Source: Bordetella genomosp. 9
GTDB taxonomy: Bacteria; Pseudomonadota; Gammaproteobacteria; Burkholderiales; Burkholderiaceae_B
DNA length: 64,000 nt
Direction of reading: 5' to 3'
NCBI RefSeq assembly: GCF_002261425.1
Contig: NZ_NEVJ01000001.1
Location: 806,001 to 870,000 of the forward strand
Shown here: piece by piece, positions 28,373 through 36,595 of the stretch
How the letters are laid out: the number at the start of each line of letters is the position of its first letter
Numbering within the stretch: the first letter of the stretch is position 1
Notes under the pieces: generated by a model
What the model was told of the DNA's origin: nothing
Database searches by the model: none
The model's input: only the letters and a program-made list of their open reading frames with translations
Made by a program: the position numbers and the translations under genes

Positions 28373-29173
28373 ATGAGCATCGATTTCCACTCGGAAGCAG
28401 TGAAGGACACGTATGCCAACCGCGATGCGCATGCGGATTGGACTCAGGCAATCGAGGGACTGCTACAGCCCACGGGCAAACGTGTGGTGGACGTGGGCTG
28501 CGGCGGCGGGATCTATACGCTGGCCTGGGCGAATCTGGGCGCCGCGCATGTCACAGGTGTCGACTTCTCCGAAGTGATGATCGATACCGCGTCGAAGCAG
28601 GCGCAGGATCGCGCCGACCTGGCGTTCAAGGTGGGCGCTTCCGACGCCACGGGTTTGCCGACTGCTAGCGCCGACGTCGTGTTCCAGCGGGCGCTGATCC
28701 ATCATCTGAGGGAGTACATGGATACCTTCCGCGAAGCGGCGCGCCTGCTGGCGCCAGGCGGAATGCTGCTGGTGCAGGATCGCACGGTCGATGACGTGAG
28801 TCTTCCCGGTTCGCCCCGGCACATACGCGGCTACTTCTTCGAATGCTTCCCGCGCCTGTCCGCCTTCGAATCCGGCCGGCGCCCCGCCGACGCCCGCGTT
28901 CGCGTCGCATTGGACGAAGCGGGCTTCGTCAACACCGAATCGCGCACCTGGTGGGAGATACGCAAAACCTATGACGACTTCGAGTCCCTGGCCAGCGATC
29001 TACGCGCGCGTACCGGACGATCCATCCTGCATGAATTGAGCGACGACGAACTCGAACAACTGATCGCCTTCATCCACGAACGCCTGCCCGCGGGCGAGCG
29101 GATCGTCGAACAGGACAGATGGACCCTGTGGTCGGCGACCAAGCCGGCTGCTAGCGGAAGCCAACAGGGATAA
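28373..29173 (+). CDS. Class I SAM-dependent methyltransferase
   Basis: The 266-residue protein carries the SAM motif VVDVGCGGGIYTLAWA at about residues 37-52, VTGVDFSEVMIDTA as motif II, and HHLREYMDTFREAARLLAPG as the post-motif region. This is the UbiE/Methyltransf_11 type acting on small molecules. GGAG precedes the ATG. The neighbours (a divergent LysR and the convergent hipBA genes) do not reveal a substrate. Confidence 0.92.
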   Translation: MSIDFHSEAVKDTYANRDAHADWTQAIEGLLQPTGKRVVDVGCGGGIYTLAWANLGAAHVTGVDFSEVMIDTASKQAQDRADLAFKVGASDATGLPTASADVVFQRALIHHLREYMDTFREAARLLAPGGMLLVQDRTVDDVSLPGSPRHIRGYFFECFPRLSAFESGRRPADARVRVALDEAGFVNTESRTWWEIRKTYDDFESLASDLRARTGRSILHELSDDELEQLIAFIHERLPAGERIVEQDRWTLWSATKPAASGSQQG

Positions 29174-29178
29174 ACGCT

Positions 29179-30525
29179 TCACAACAGGTTTGGATCGACC
29201 TTAGGGATCTGGGGCGCGACTTTTAGTAGACGTCCGGCTTGGCCGATCACAAATTGCGCGATCCGTCGCACCATAACTCGTTCGGCATCCGTGTAAACCT
29301 CGCTTTCGGCTAGGACTGGTGCCAATTCCTGTGCTCGCCGCGCCATCCGAGTGAGCTCGCGCGCCACCAGCATCGCCTGCATGCCCGTGCGGTGCGCAAA
29401 ATCAGCCAAGTCGTATGGTGTTACGGCTTCACAGTGAAATTCGTCGCCGTACCCCATGGCCATTTCCTGTTCGACTGCTTGGCCATAGGCATGAACGCAG
29501 ACCAGATCGTAGAGCTTTGCCGGCGAAAGTCCGGCGTCATTCAAGAAGAATGAAAGATTCTTGCCGTGCGCGTCGCTGTTCCCTATCAGCAACTGCAGAA
29601 TCGCCCAGCGCAGGAAGAACAAACGAGTAATCACCGGACTCGCGAAGCTTTTCGCTAAAGCGAACAGCTTCTCAAAGCTCACGCCATCCCGGATATGCTT
29701 GACGTGTTCAGTACTGCCCATATTGCGTTCGTACTTGAGTGCGACCGGCAAGTCCAATGCCTGACAGGCGTCGATAACATGCAGACGGCGTACGGCGGCA
29801 ACGAGTTGGCCGTTTTCCGCTAGCTTTACCTTCCGGTCAAACCGCTCGATGAGAAGAATGGGATCTGGAATGCGCCGGATCCGAACAGGTGCAGCCGGCA
29901 GCCCCATGCGAAAGGCGAGTGTCATGCAGAAGTGCTCATTGGCCACCATGAATGGCGTGGCAGGATTGTGCGCTTCTGGCTTGAGGATGTGGGTGGATGC
30001 CAAGGGAGCTTCGGCCAAGTTGATCCGATCGCCGTCAAGCAGTACTTGCAGCTTGTCCTGGAAGCCCGCTACCGACAGTCGCACCCTGCCGTCCCAGATA
30101 GGGAAAGGGACTCGATCTCGCTCACGGATGCGGTTGCTCAACTCTTCGTCACTGATCGGCCGTCGTGATGCTTGGCGAGCGTCCTCCGAGGGTTGCACTT
30201 CTTCCGATACGAAGCTCAAAGCCCCAACGGGCTCTCTGCCCAGTAGATTGACCAAGCCGAAAATATTATTTTTGGATATCTGGTGGAAGGCGGAAGCGAC
30301 GTCCAGGGCGCGACCTTCCGGCAGTAAATTCTGCAAGAACCGGGCAATCACACCAGATGCAGCGGGTTGTCCCTTTAGAGGAATGTGCGGTGACAGCGGG
30401 AAAGGCCGTGGACTAGCCAGCCAGTCTGGGTCGTAGTCGAATTCATATCGATCTTCAGCAGAGTCGAAAGCCAGGCTTCCAACGTGGCCTTGCGGTGCGA
30501 GAACGGCTAGCACGTGACGGGCCAT
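29179..30525 (-). CDS. hipA: HipA-type serine/threonine kinase toxin
   Basis: The 448-residue protein has the HipA N-terminal subdomain (FPLSPHIPLKGQ, RFLQNLLPEGRALD) and the kinase core. Ser151 in RLSVAGFQDK is the counterpart of the E. coli autophosphorylation serine, Lys182 in HILKPE binds ATP, and Asp318/Asn323 in GNSDAHGKNLSF with Asp340 in LYDLV form the catalytic set. All are intact, so an active kinase is expected. HipA phosphorylates glutamyl-tRNA synthetase and induces dormancy in E. coli. The ATG at 30525 overlaps the hipB stop as TGATG; a GTG one codon earlier is possible. Confidence 0.94.
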   Translation of the reverse strand: MARHVLAVLAPQGHVGSLAFDSAEDRYEFDYDPDWLASPRPFPLSPHIPLKGQPAASGVIARFLQNLLPEGRALDVASAFHQISKNNIFGLVNLLGREPVGALSFVSEEVQPSEDARQASRRPISDEELSNRIRERDRVPFPIWDGRVRLSVAGFQDKLQVLLDGDRINLAEAPLASTHILKPEAHNPATPFMVANEHFCMTLAFRMGLPAAPVRIRRIPDPILLIERFDRKVKLAENGQLVAAVRRLHVIDACQALDLPVALKYERNMGSTEHVKHIRDGVSFEKLFALAKSFASPVITRLFFLRWAILQLLIGNSDAHGKNLSFFLNDAGLSPAKLYDLVCVHAYGQAVEQEMAMGYGDEFHCEAVTPYDLADFAHRTGMQAMLVARELTRMARRAQELAPVLAESEVYTDAERVMVRRIAQFVIGQAGRLLKVAPQIPKVDPNLL

Positions 30526-30830
30526 CACATGGCGTCCTTCTCGCCATCGTCCTGCTCAAATGCGCGCAGTGCTACGTTTGCCAACGACTTATCCAAGACG
30601 AACAAGGTCAAGCCAAAACCTTCAGCCACCGCCATCAGTTTGTCGGTACCGACGGGACGGCCGTTTTCCAGCCTCGACAGGGTGTCCTTGGAGACGCCGA
30701 TAAGTGCGGCGGCGTCGTCGATGCGTAGCATCGAGTGCGCTCGCCGATTTCGGATGAGCTGGCCTAGGGATTGAAGATCCGCAGCGACTGGACTTTGTTC
30801 CTCAATAGGTTTCGGAAGGGCTCGTGCCAT
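30525..30830 (-). CDS. hipB: HipB-type helix-turn-helix antitoxin
   Basis: The 101-residue protein has an Xre helix-turn-helix at about residues 20-75: GQLIRNRRAHSMLRIDDAAA, LIGVSKDTLSRLENGRPVGT. It would neutralise HipA and repress the operon. The ATG at 30830 sits inside one arm of the inverted repeat 30828-30953. An in-frame ATG at 30866 would add 12 residues absent from typical HipB proteins. Its last codons overlap the hipA start. Confidence 0.92.
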   Translation of the reverse strand: MARALPKPIEEQSPVAADLQSLGQLIRNRRAHSMLRIDDAAALIGVSKDTLSRLENGRPVGTDKLMAVAEGFGLTLFVLDKSLANVALRAFEQDDGEKDAM

Positions 30831-30953
30831 AGTTCTGATATTCCAGGAATAAATGGCACTATACACCCAATATGGCTAGTTGTTCCGGTTTTATGAGAAC
30901 TATCGGGAAAACGCAGTCGGTCCGGGTATTAATCCTGGAATGTCAGAACTATG
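30828..30953. promoter_or_regulatory. Long 25-bp inverted repeat around the hipBA promoter
   Basis: The left arm (30828-30852, beginning CATAGTTCTGATATTCCAGG) and the reverse complement of the right arm (30929-30953) agree at 23 of 25 positions. They are 76 bp apart and flank the presumed hipBA promoter. The left arm includes the hipB start codon and contains the small palindrome ATTCCAGGAAT. This looks like a pair of HipB operators that could be bridged by two dimers. It does not match the E. coli TATCC-N8-GGATA operator. Confidence 0.6.
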
Positions 30954-31041
30954 TGACCCCTCGCGCTGGCGGGTCGAACACGGGGCTATGACGCCCTCCT
31001 CAGAAGCTCCATGGATGAGCACGGTAAGGCGAGGAAGGCCC

Positions 31042-31740
31042 TTAAGCTGTCGTCGCGGCGTTTTCTTCGAGATGATGCGCGGCCACCGCGCGTTGGAAGC
31101 CGCTTTCCACGTGCTGCCGCATGGCCTTGGCGGCGATGTCGGGGTCTCGGGTGGCGAGCGCATCCAGGATGGCGCGGTGTTCCGCGTGGGATGCCGAGGA
31201 GCTGCCCGCCAGTGAGAACCCACGCCTGCGCAGCAGGTGGATGCGGTTCACGACCTGCCGGTACAGGCCGAGCAGGGTGGCGTTGCCCGTCATTTCCACC
31301 AGCCGGTCGTGGAACGCCAGGTTCAATTCGAAATACCGGTTCACGCCATCGCGCGACGAGGTGCTTTCCAGTTCGGTCAGCATGGCGCCCAGTTCCGCCA
31401 GTTGTGCGTCGGTGATCCTGGGCGCCAGGCGGCGGCCGACCATTTCGTCCATGCCGGCGCGGACGTCGTACAGCTCGGCGGCTTCTTCGTCGGACAGGTC
31501 GCGGATGAAGACGCCGCGGTTTTTCTCCAGGCGGACCAGTCCGGCTTCTTCCAGCGCGCGAAAGGCCTCACGCAAGGGGCTGCGGCTGACGCCCAGGCGT
31601 TGCGAGAGTTCGCTTTCGTTCAGCCGCGATCCCACCGTCAGTTCGCCCGACTTGATGCCGCGCAGGAGTTCTTCCTGCACCAGGCCGGACAGGGTCATGG
31701 AGCGCAACAGGTCGAACGGCGACGCGGCGGTGGAGGACAT
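31042..31740 (-). CDS. GntR-family (FadR/FCD subgroup) regulator
   Basis: The 232-residue protein has a winged helix at about residues 15-80 (LVQEELLRGIKSGELTVGSR, LSQRLGVSRSPLREAFRALE) and an FCD effector domain with the metal-site pattern in FELNLAFHDRLVEMTGN and HAEHRAILDALATRD. The start at 31740 gives the usual N terminus; an upstream in-frame start adds about 60 unrelated residues. It is divergent from the MFS-SDR-Bug-PrpD operon with a perfect 10-bp inverted repeat between, so it very probably represses that operon and releases on binding a carboxylate. Confidence 0.93.
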   Translation of the reverse strand: MSSTAASPFDLLRSMTLSGLVQEELLRGIKSGELTVGSRLNESELSQRLGVSRSPLREAFRALEEAGLVRLEKNRGVFIRDLSDEEAAELYDVRAGMDEMVGRRLAPRITDAQLAELGAMLTELESTSSRDGVNRYFELNLAFHDRLVEMTGNATLLGLYRQVVNRIHLLRRRGFSLAGSSSASHAEHRAILDALATRDPDIAAKAMRQHVESGFQRAVAAHHLEENAATTA

Positions 31741-31862
31741 GGAAGGTGCAACCTTGAGATGACAGACGACTGCGCGGGCGCCGGGAGCTGCGCGGACACC
31801 TGCGCCAATATCACGCACCAACTTCAGCGGCCGGTAAGCATAACAAAAGTACTGTATCCCGC

Positions 31863-31886
31863 AGATTGTCGAATCGTCGACAATCT
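31863..31886. promoter_or_regulatory. Perfect inverted repeat, candidate GntR operator
   Basis: AGATTGTCGA and TCGACAATCT are perfect reverse complements with a 4-bp spacer. The site lies between the divergent GntR and MFS genes, 61 bp upstream of the MFS ATG. The TTGTCGAC-type core fits FadR/FCD regulators. Confidence 0.65.
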
Positions 31887-31946
31887 GTAGGATGCAATCA
31901 ACCCGAGGTGTTTGGCAAGTACCGGACATCCGTGGAGTCGAGACAA

Positions 31947-33290
31947 ATGGCCGCTATCAAGGCGAAAGTATTCCGTGGCACGCCCGGCAAGGTGTTCATC
32001 CTGCTGTGCGCCATGTACTTCATCGAGTACGTGGACCGCGTGAACCTGTCGGTGGCGGCGCCGCTGATCAAGCAGGAGTTCGGGCTGAGCAATACCAGGC
32101 TGGGCGTCGCGCTGGCGGCGTTCGGCTATTGCTATGCCATCTTCCAGATCATCTGCGGCTATCTGGGCGATCGACTGGGACCGCGCCGCATGCTGGCGGT
32201 GTCGGGGCTGGTCTGGGCACTGGGTACGCTGGTGACCGGCTTCGCGACGGGACTCGGCGGCTTGATCGTCGCGCGCCTGCTCGTCGGAACGGGCGAGGGC
32301 GGCACAATCCCCGTCGCCACGCGGGCGATGAGCAACTGGGTGCCCACCAGCCGGCGCGGCTTCGCGCAGGGCTTCACGCATTCCGCATCGCGCGCGGCGG
32401 CGGCGCTGACGCCGCCGCTCGTGGTCTTCATGATTCCCTTCGTCGGCTGGCGCGGATCGTTCATGGTGATGGGCGTGGTCAGCCTGATCTGGGTCGCGCT
32501 GTGGTACGGCTATTTCCGCGACGACCCGCGCGACCATCGCGCGATCACCCAGGAAGAACTGGCGGCGCTGCCGGCTTATAGCGACGCGGCGCGCGGGCAG
32601 GACGGCACGCGGCAAGCCGTGCCCTGGCTGGCGCTGCTGCGACGCATACTGCCGGTCACCATCGTGTTCTTCGCGCACGCATGGGCGCTGTGGATGTACC
32701 TGAGCTGGCTGCCCAGCTTCTTCGTCTCGCACTTCCACATCAATCTGGAGCATTCCGCGTTCTATACCGGGGCGGTGTTCCTGGCGGCGGTGATCGGCAA
32801 CACCGCCGGCGGCATGCTGACGGACAGCCTCTACACGCGCACGGGCAAGCTGAACGCCTCGCGGCGCAACGTGGTGATCCTCGGTTTCGGTGGCTCCATC
32901 CTGTTCATGTCGGGCGTGCTGTTCGTGCACGACGAAACCATCGTCGCGCTGTGCCTGGCGGCCGCGCTGTTCTTCCTGGAGTTGAGCGCGGGACCGGTGT
33001 TCGCGACACCGATGGACGTGGCGCCCGCCTACGCGGGCGTGGCGACCGGTTTCGTGAGCACGGCCGCGGGGCTCGCGGCGGTGATTTCGCCCATCACCTT
33101 CGGCTACATCGTCGACGTTACGGGTAGCTATACATCGCCTTTCGTGGTGTCGATCGCCATCCTGGTGGTCGGCATCGTGATGTCTTTCTGGATGCGGCCG
33201 GACAAGGTACTGCAGGTGCCGGCGGCCAAACCCAAGGCCCCCAGGCCGGGCGCGCCAGTGATGGAATTCAGGAGCACAGCGCATGAGTGA
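31947..33290 (+). CDS. MFS transporter, anion:cation symporter-like (sugar acid/carboxylate)
   Basis: The 447-residue protein has about twelve membrane segments. The opening YFIEYVDRVNLSVAAPLIKQ and the loop GYLGDRLGPRRML are typical of the ACS family that imports glucarate, tartrate, phthalate and similar anions with protons. The ATG at 31947 is chosen because it begins the family N terminus; a TTG 81 bp upstream would read through the operator. It overlaps the SDR start by 8 bp. It is first in the operon repressed by the divergent GntR protein. Confidence 0.93.
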   Translation: MAAIKAKVFRGTPGKVFILLCAMYFIEYVDRVNLSVAAPLIKQEFGLSNTRLGVALAAFGYCYAIFQIICGYLGDRLGPRRMLAVSGLVWALGTLVTGFATGLGGLIVARLLVGTGEGGTIPVATRAMSNWVPTSRRGFAQGFTHSASRAAAALTPPLVVFMIPFVGWRGSFMVMGVVSLIWVALWYGYFRDDPRDHRAITQEELAALPAYSDAARGQDGTRQAVPWLALLRRILPVTIVFFAHAWALWMYLSWLPSFFVSHFHINLEHSAFYTGAVFLAAVIGNTAGGMLTDSLYTRTGKLNASRRNVVILGFGGSILFMSGVLFVHDETIVALCLAAALFFLELSAGPVFATPMDVAPAYAGVATGFVSTAAGLAAVISPITFGYIVDVTGSYTSPFVVSIAILVVGIVMSFWMRPDKVLQVPAAKPKAPRPGAPVMEFRSTAHE

Positions 33291-34050
33291 AGCAGTGGAC
33301 CGCCCCTTGGCGGGACAGGTGGCGATCGTGACGGGCGCGGCCCGCAATATCGGCCGCGCGATCGCGGTCGAGCTGGCCAGGCAGGGCGCGGACGTGGTGG
33401 TTAACGCGCAACGGTCCGCCGCCGAAGTCGAAGAGACCGCGTCGCTGATCCGGCAAGCGGGCGCGCAAGCCCTGGTGCATCTGGCGGATATCTCCAATCC
33501 GGACGGTGCGCAGGGCCTGATCGATGTCGCCGTCGACTGCTTCGGACGGATCGACATCCTGGTCAACAACGCCGCGATTCGCCGCGAATCGCCGTTCGAC
33601 GAGCTCGACTGGCGGCAATGGCGCGAGGTGACGGGCGTGATCCTGGACGGCGCGTATCTTTGCGCGCATGCCGCCGCGCCGTACATACGGCGGTCTCCGG
33701 CGGGTGCCATCGTCAACATCGGCGGCATGTCCGCGCATGGCGGATCGAGCGGGCGCGCCCACGTCATCGCCGCGAAGATGGGCCTGGTCGGCCTGACGCG
33801 CGCGCTCGCGCATGACATGAGCGGCGACGGCGTGACGGTGAATTGCGTGGTGCCGGGACTGATCGATACGGCGCGAGGGCACTCCGCGCAGGGGACGCCG
33901 GCGCACCACGCCAGGCACACGACCTTGCTGGGACGTCGCGGTACGTCGCAGGAGGTGGCCGACCTGGTGGCGTTCCTGTGCGGACCGAAAACCCGGTACC
34001 TGACGGGGCAGACGATGCATGCGAATGGCGGGGCGTATCTGGGTGGCTGA
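33283..34050 (+). CDS. SDR-family protein lacking the catalytic tyrosine
   Basis: The 255-residue protein has TGAARNIG as cofactor motif, NNAA in place of NNAG, and AHVIAAKMG where YxxxK is expected, so valine replaces the tyrosine while the lysine stays. The PGLIDTARG loop after the active site is intact. The start overlaps the MFS gene end by 8 bp, so translation is coupled. Some SDR subfamilies carry such changes; it may be a dehydratase, isomerase or binding protein and not a dehydrogenase. Confidence 0.88.
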   Translation: MSEAVDRPLAGQVAIVTGAARNIGRAIAVELARQGADVVVNAQRSAAEVEETASLIRQAGAQALVHLADISNPDGAQGLIDVAVDCFGRIDILVNNAAIRRESPFDELDWRQWREVTGVILDGAYLCAHAAAPYIRRSPAGAIVNIGGMSAHGGSSGRAHVIAAKMGLVGLTRALAHDMSGDGVTVNCVVPGLIDTARGHSAQGTPAHHARHTTLLGRRGTSQEVADLVAFLCGPKTRYLTGQTMHANGGAYLGG

Positions 34051-34133
34051 GGCTGAATGCACACCCGTACCGGGTACCTGATGGCGTGGTGCGAACGCTG
34101 CCCGGACAAAACAAGAATTTCCCTGGAGACCGA

Positions 34134-35138
34134 ATGAAACCGACAAGCACAACCTCGCGCATCGCAGCGCGCGCGGCCGGCCTGGCCGTGGGGATCGCCA
34201 TGGCGCTGGGCCCGGGCATGCAGGCCGCTCACGCCCAAACCGGCTACCCTGATCACAAGGTCCGCGTGATCGCGCCGCAAGGCGCGGGCGGCGGGGTGGA
34301 CGTGGTGGGGCGCCTGCTGATGGAACAGCTGTCCCAACGGCTGGGCCAGTCCTTCTATATCGAGAACCAGGGTGGCGCGGGCGGCATCATCGGCGCGTCG
34401 GATACGGCGCGCGCGAAGCCGGACGGCTATACGTTGATGATCGCCTACGTCGCCACCCATGGCACCAATCCGGCGGTGCGCAAGACGCCCTATGACGCGG
34501 TGAAAAGCTTCACGCCCATCGCCATGATAGGCGGCACCGCCAACATGCTGCTGGTCGGCCAGCACCTGGACGTGAAGACCTTGAAGGACTTCGTGGCCTA
34601 CGCCAAACAGAATCCGGACAAGCTCAGCTACGGTACGTCGGGCAACGGCACCTTGAACCACCTTGCCATGGAGCAGTTCAAGCACGTGGCGGGCTTCAAT
34701 GACCTGTCGGTGCCGTACAAAAGCATGAGCGAGGCGCTGACCGATGTCATCGGCGGCCGCGTGCAGACGGTGTTCCCCGGCGTCGCGGCGGGACTGCCCG
34801 CGGTGAAGTCGGGCCGCGTCACGCCGCTGGCGGTGACGGGTGAAAAGCGCCAGGCCGTGCTGCCCGACGTCCCGACGTTCCAGGAACTGGGGTATCCGTC
34901 CATGCAGGCGCTGACGTGGTATGGCGTGGTCGGACCGGCCAAGATGCCGCAGGCCATCACCGACAAGCTCAACACGACGATCAACGACATCCTGAAATCG
35001 CCGGATTTTCAGCGAAAACTGGAGCAGATCGGTATCGAACCCATGCCCATGACGCCGCCGCAGTTCGGCGATTACATCGCCAGGGAAGTGCGCACCTGGA
35101 CCCAGGTGGCGCACGACAGCAAGATCAGCATCGATTGA
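34134..35138 (+). CDS. Bug-family (TctC-like) solute-binding protein
   Basis: The 334-residue receptor has a Sec signal (AARAAGLAVGIAMALGPGMQ, cleavage after AHA) and the PDGYTL motif. The loops YIENQGGAGGIIGA and GNGTLNHLAMEQF are in the usual places. CTGGAG precedes the ATG at 34134. It lies between the SDR and the MmgE/PrpD gene. An MFS permease at the start of the same operon already provides transport, so this receptor may serve a second uptake route or act in sensing. Confidence 0.93.
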   Translation: MKPTSTTSRIAARAAGLAVGIAMALGPGMQAAHAQTGYPDHKVRVIAPQGAGGGVDVVGRLLMEQLSQRLGQSFYIENQGGAGGIIGASDTARAKPDGYTLMIAYVATHGTNPAVRKTPYDAVKSFTPIAMIGGTANMLLVGQHLDVKTLKDFVAYAKQNPDKLSYGTSGNGTLNHLAMEQFKHVAGFNDLSVPYKSMSEALTDVIGGRVQTVFPGVAAGLPAVKSGRVTPLAVTGEKRQAVLPDVPTFQELGYPSMQALTWYGVVGPAKMPQAITDKLNTTINDILKSPDFQRKLEQIGIEPMPMTPPQFGDYIAREVRTWTQVAHDSKISID

Positions 35139-35151
35139 CACAGGAAAGACC

Positions 35152-36531
35152 ATGTCCAAGGAAAGCAGGAACCCCGAAGTCTCGATATCGCAACGCCTGG
35201 CGCGTGGCATCCTGGCGGCGGAGCCGCAGAAGACCGCCGGCGCGCGTGAGGTCGGCCGGCGCATGTTGCTGGATATCGTCGGCATCTGCATCGCCGCGCG
35301 CGACCAGAACTATGTCGAGGCCGCCATGGCCGCGATCGACGGCGACGGACCCTGCACGGTACTGGGCCACGGGCGCCGCATGGGCGCGGAAGGCGCGGCC
35401 TTCGTCAACGGCATCGCCGCGCATGGCGAGGATTTCGACGATACCTTCGAGGGCGGGCCCGTGCATGCCGGCGTGGTGATCGTGCCGGCCTTGCTGGCGG
35501 CCGCCGAACGCCACGGGCTTTCCGGGCAGGACTTCCTGCGCGGCCTGGCGGTGGGATCGGAACTGATGTGCCGCCTGTGCGCGGTGGCGCCGACCAAGGT
35601 GCACAAGGCGGGTTTTCACCCGACGGCGGTGTTCGGCGTGATGGGCGCGGTGGCCGGCATCGGCGCGGCCTTGCGGCTGACGGAACAGCAGCTGGTCGAT
35701 GCCTTCGGCATCGCGGGCAGCATGGCGTCGGGGATCATCGAATACCTGTCCGATGGATCGTGGACCAAGCGCATGCATCCCGGCTGGGCGGCGCAATCGG
35801 GCTATCGGGCGGTGCGGCTGGCGCTGGAAGGCTTCAAGGGCCCGCGCACCGTTTTCGAGGGCACGCATGGCTTGTTCCACGGCTTCGCCAATACGCTGGA
35901 CGGCGACTTCGACGCGATGATGGCGGATTTCGGCCGGAAGTGGATCTGGGAAACCATCGCGTTCAAGCCTTACGCCTGCGGCACCATGTGCCATCCCTAC
36001 ATCGATTGCGCGCGTGAATTCGGCAAGCTGGGCGTCGATCCCGCGTCCATCGCCAGCATCGAATGCGAAGCCGCCGAAGGCGTGCTGCACCGCCTGTGGG
36101 AACCGCTGGACCAGAAGCGCTCGCCGCCGAACGGCTACGCCGCCAAGTTCAGCGTGCCCTATGCGATCGCGGTGGCGATCGTGCGGGGCGACGCGGGGCT
36201 GCGCGAATACGACGACGTGATCGTCAAGGACGCCGCCATCCTGGGCGTGGCGTCCAAGGTGTCCTATGTGGTGGATCCGCAGAATCCCTATCCCAGGCAG
36301 TTCACCGGGCACGTGCGCGTCAAGCTCACGGACGGCAAGGTGCACGAGTTCCGGCAGGGCTACTTCAAGGGCGGCGCGGAACATCCGCTCAGCGATGAGG
36401 ACCTGACGCGCAAGTTCCAGGCGAACTGCGCCTATGGCGGGCTGGCGGAGGCGGATGCGCGCGCGCTGCTGGCGCATATCGACGGCGCCTTCGAGCGGCC
36501 CACGGTGGATTTTGCGCCAGCGAGGCGCTAG
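35152..36531 (+). CDS. MmgE/PrpD-family protein
   Basis: The 459-residue protein has the MmgE/PrpD fold signature: HGEDFDDTFEGGPVHAGVVI near residue 85, FHPTAVFGVMGAVAGIGAAL, and FKPYACGTMCHPYIDCAREF. The family includes 2-methylcitrate dehydratase, cis-aconitate decarboxylase and epimerase-like enzymes. AGGAAAG precedes the ATG 13 bp after the Bug stop. It ends the operon. With no prpB or prpC nearby, propionate catabolism is unlikely; a tricarboxylate or branched dicarboxylate substrate is plausible. Confidence 0.92.
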   Translation: MSKESRNPEVSISQRLARGILAAEPQKTAGAREVGRRMLLDIVGICIAARDQNYVEAAMAAIDGDGPCTVLGHGRRMGAEGAAFVNGIAAHGEDFDDTFEGGPVHAGVVIVPALLAAAERHGLSGQDFLRGLAVGSELMCRLCAVAPTKVHKAGFHPTAVFGVMGAVAGIGAALRLTEQQLVDAFGIAGSMASGIIEYLSDGSWTKRMHPGWAAQSGYRAVRLALEGFKGPRTVFEGTHGLFHGFANTLDGDFDAMMADFGRKWIWETIAFKPYACGTMCHPYIDCAREFGKLGVDPASIASIECEAAEGVLHRLWEPLDQKRSPPNGYAAKFSVPYAIAVAIVRGDAGLREYDDVIVKDAAILGVASKVSYVVDPQNPYPRQFTGHVRVKLTDGKVHEFRQGYFKGGAEHPLSDEDLTRKFQANCAYGGLAEADARALLAHIDGAFERPTVDFAPARR

Positions 36532-36532
36532 T

Positions 36533-36559
36533 CCGTCCCGGTCGTCCCGGCCGTCCCAG
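36533..36559. repeat. Three 9-bp direct repeats after the MmgE/PrpD gene
   Basis: CCGTCCCGG, TCGTCCCGG and CCGTCCCAG follow each other directly after the stop codon, in the gap between converging genes. They are non-coding. No terminator is evident here. Confidence 0.6.
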
Positions 36560-36595
36560 CCGCCATGCGCATGATGGCCGTCGACGACGCCGACG

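Noticed and set aside
30880..31215. Possible small plus-strand gene between hipB and the GntR gene
   Set aside because: Most of it is antisense to the GntR gene. The remaining 160 bp contain the right arm of the hip inverted repeat and no ribosome site.
31824..35291. A 1155-codon open frame on the minus strand
   Set aside because: It is antisense to the well-supported MFS, SDR and Bug genes, its translation is Arg/His/Ala-rich without any family motif, and it arises from high-GC codon bias.
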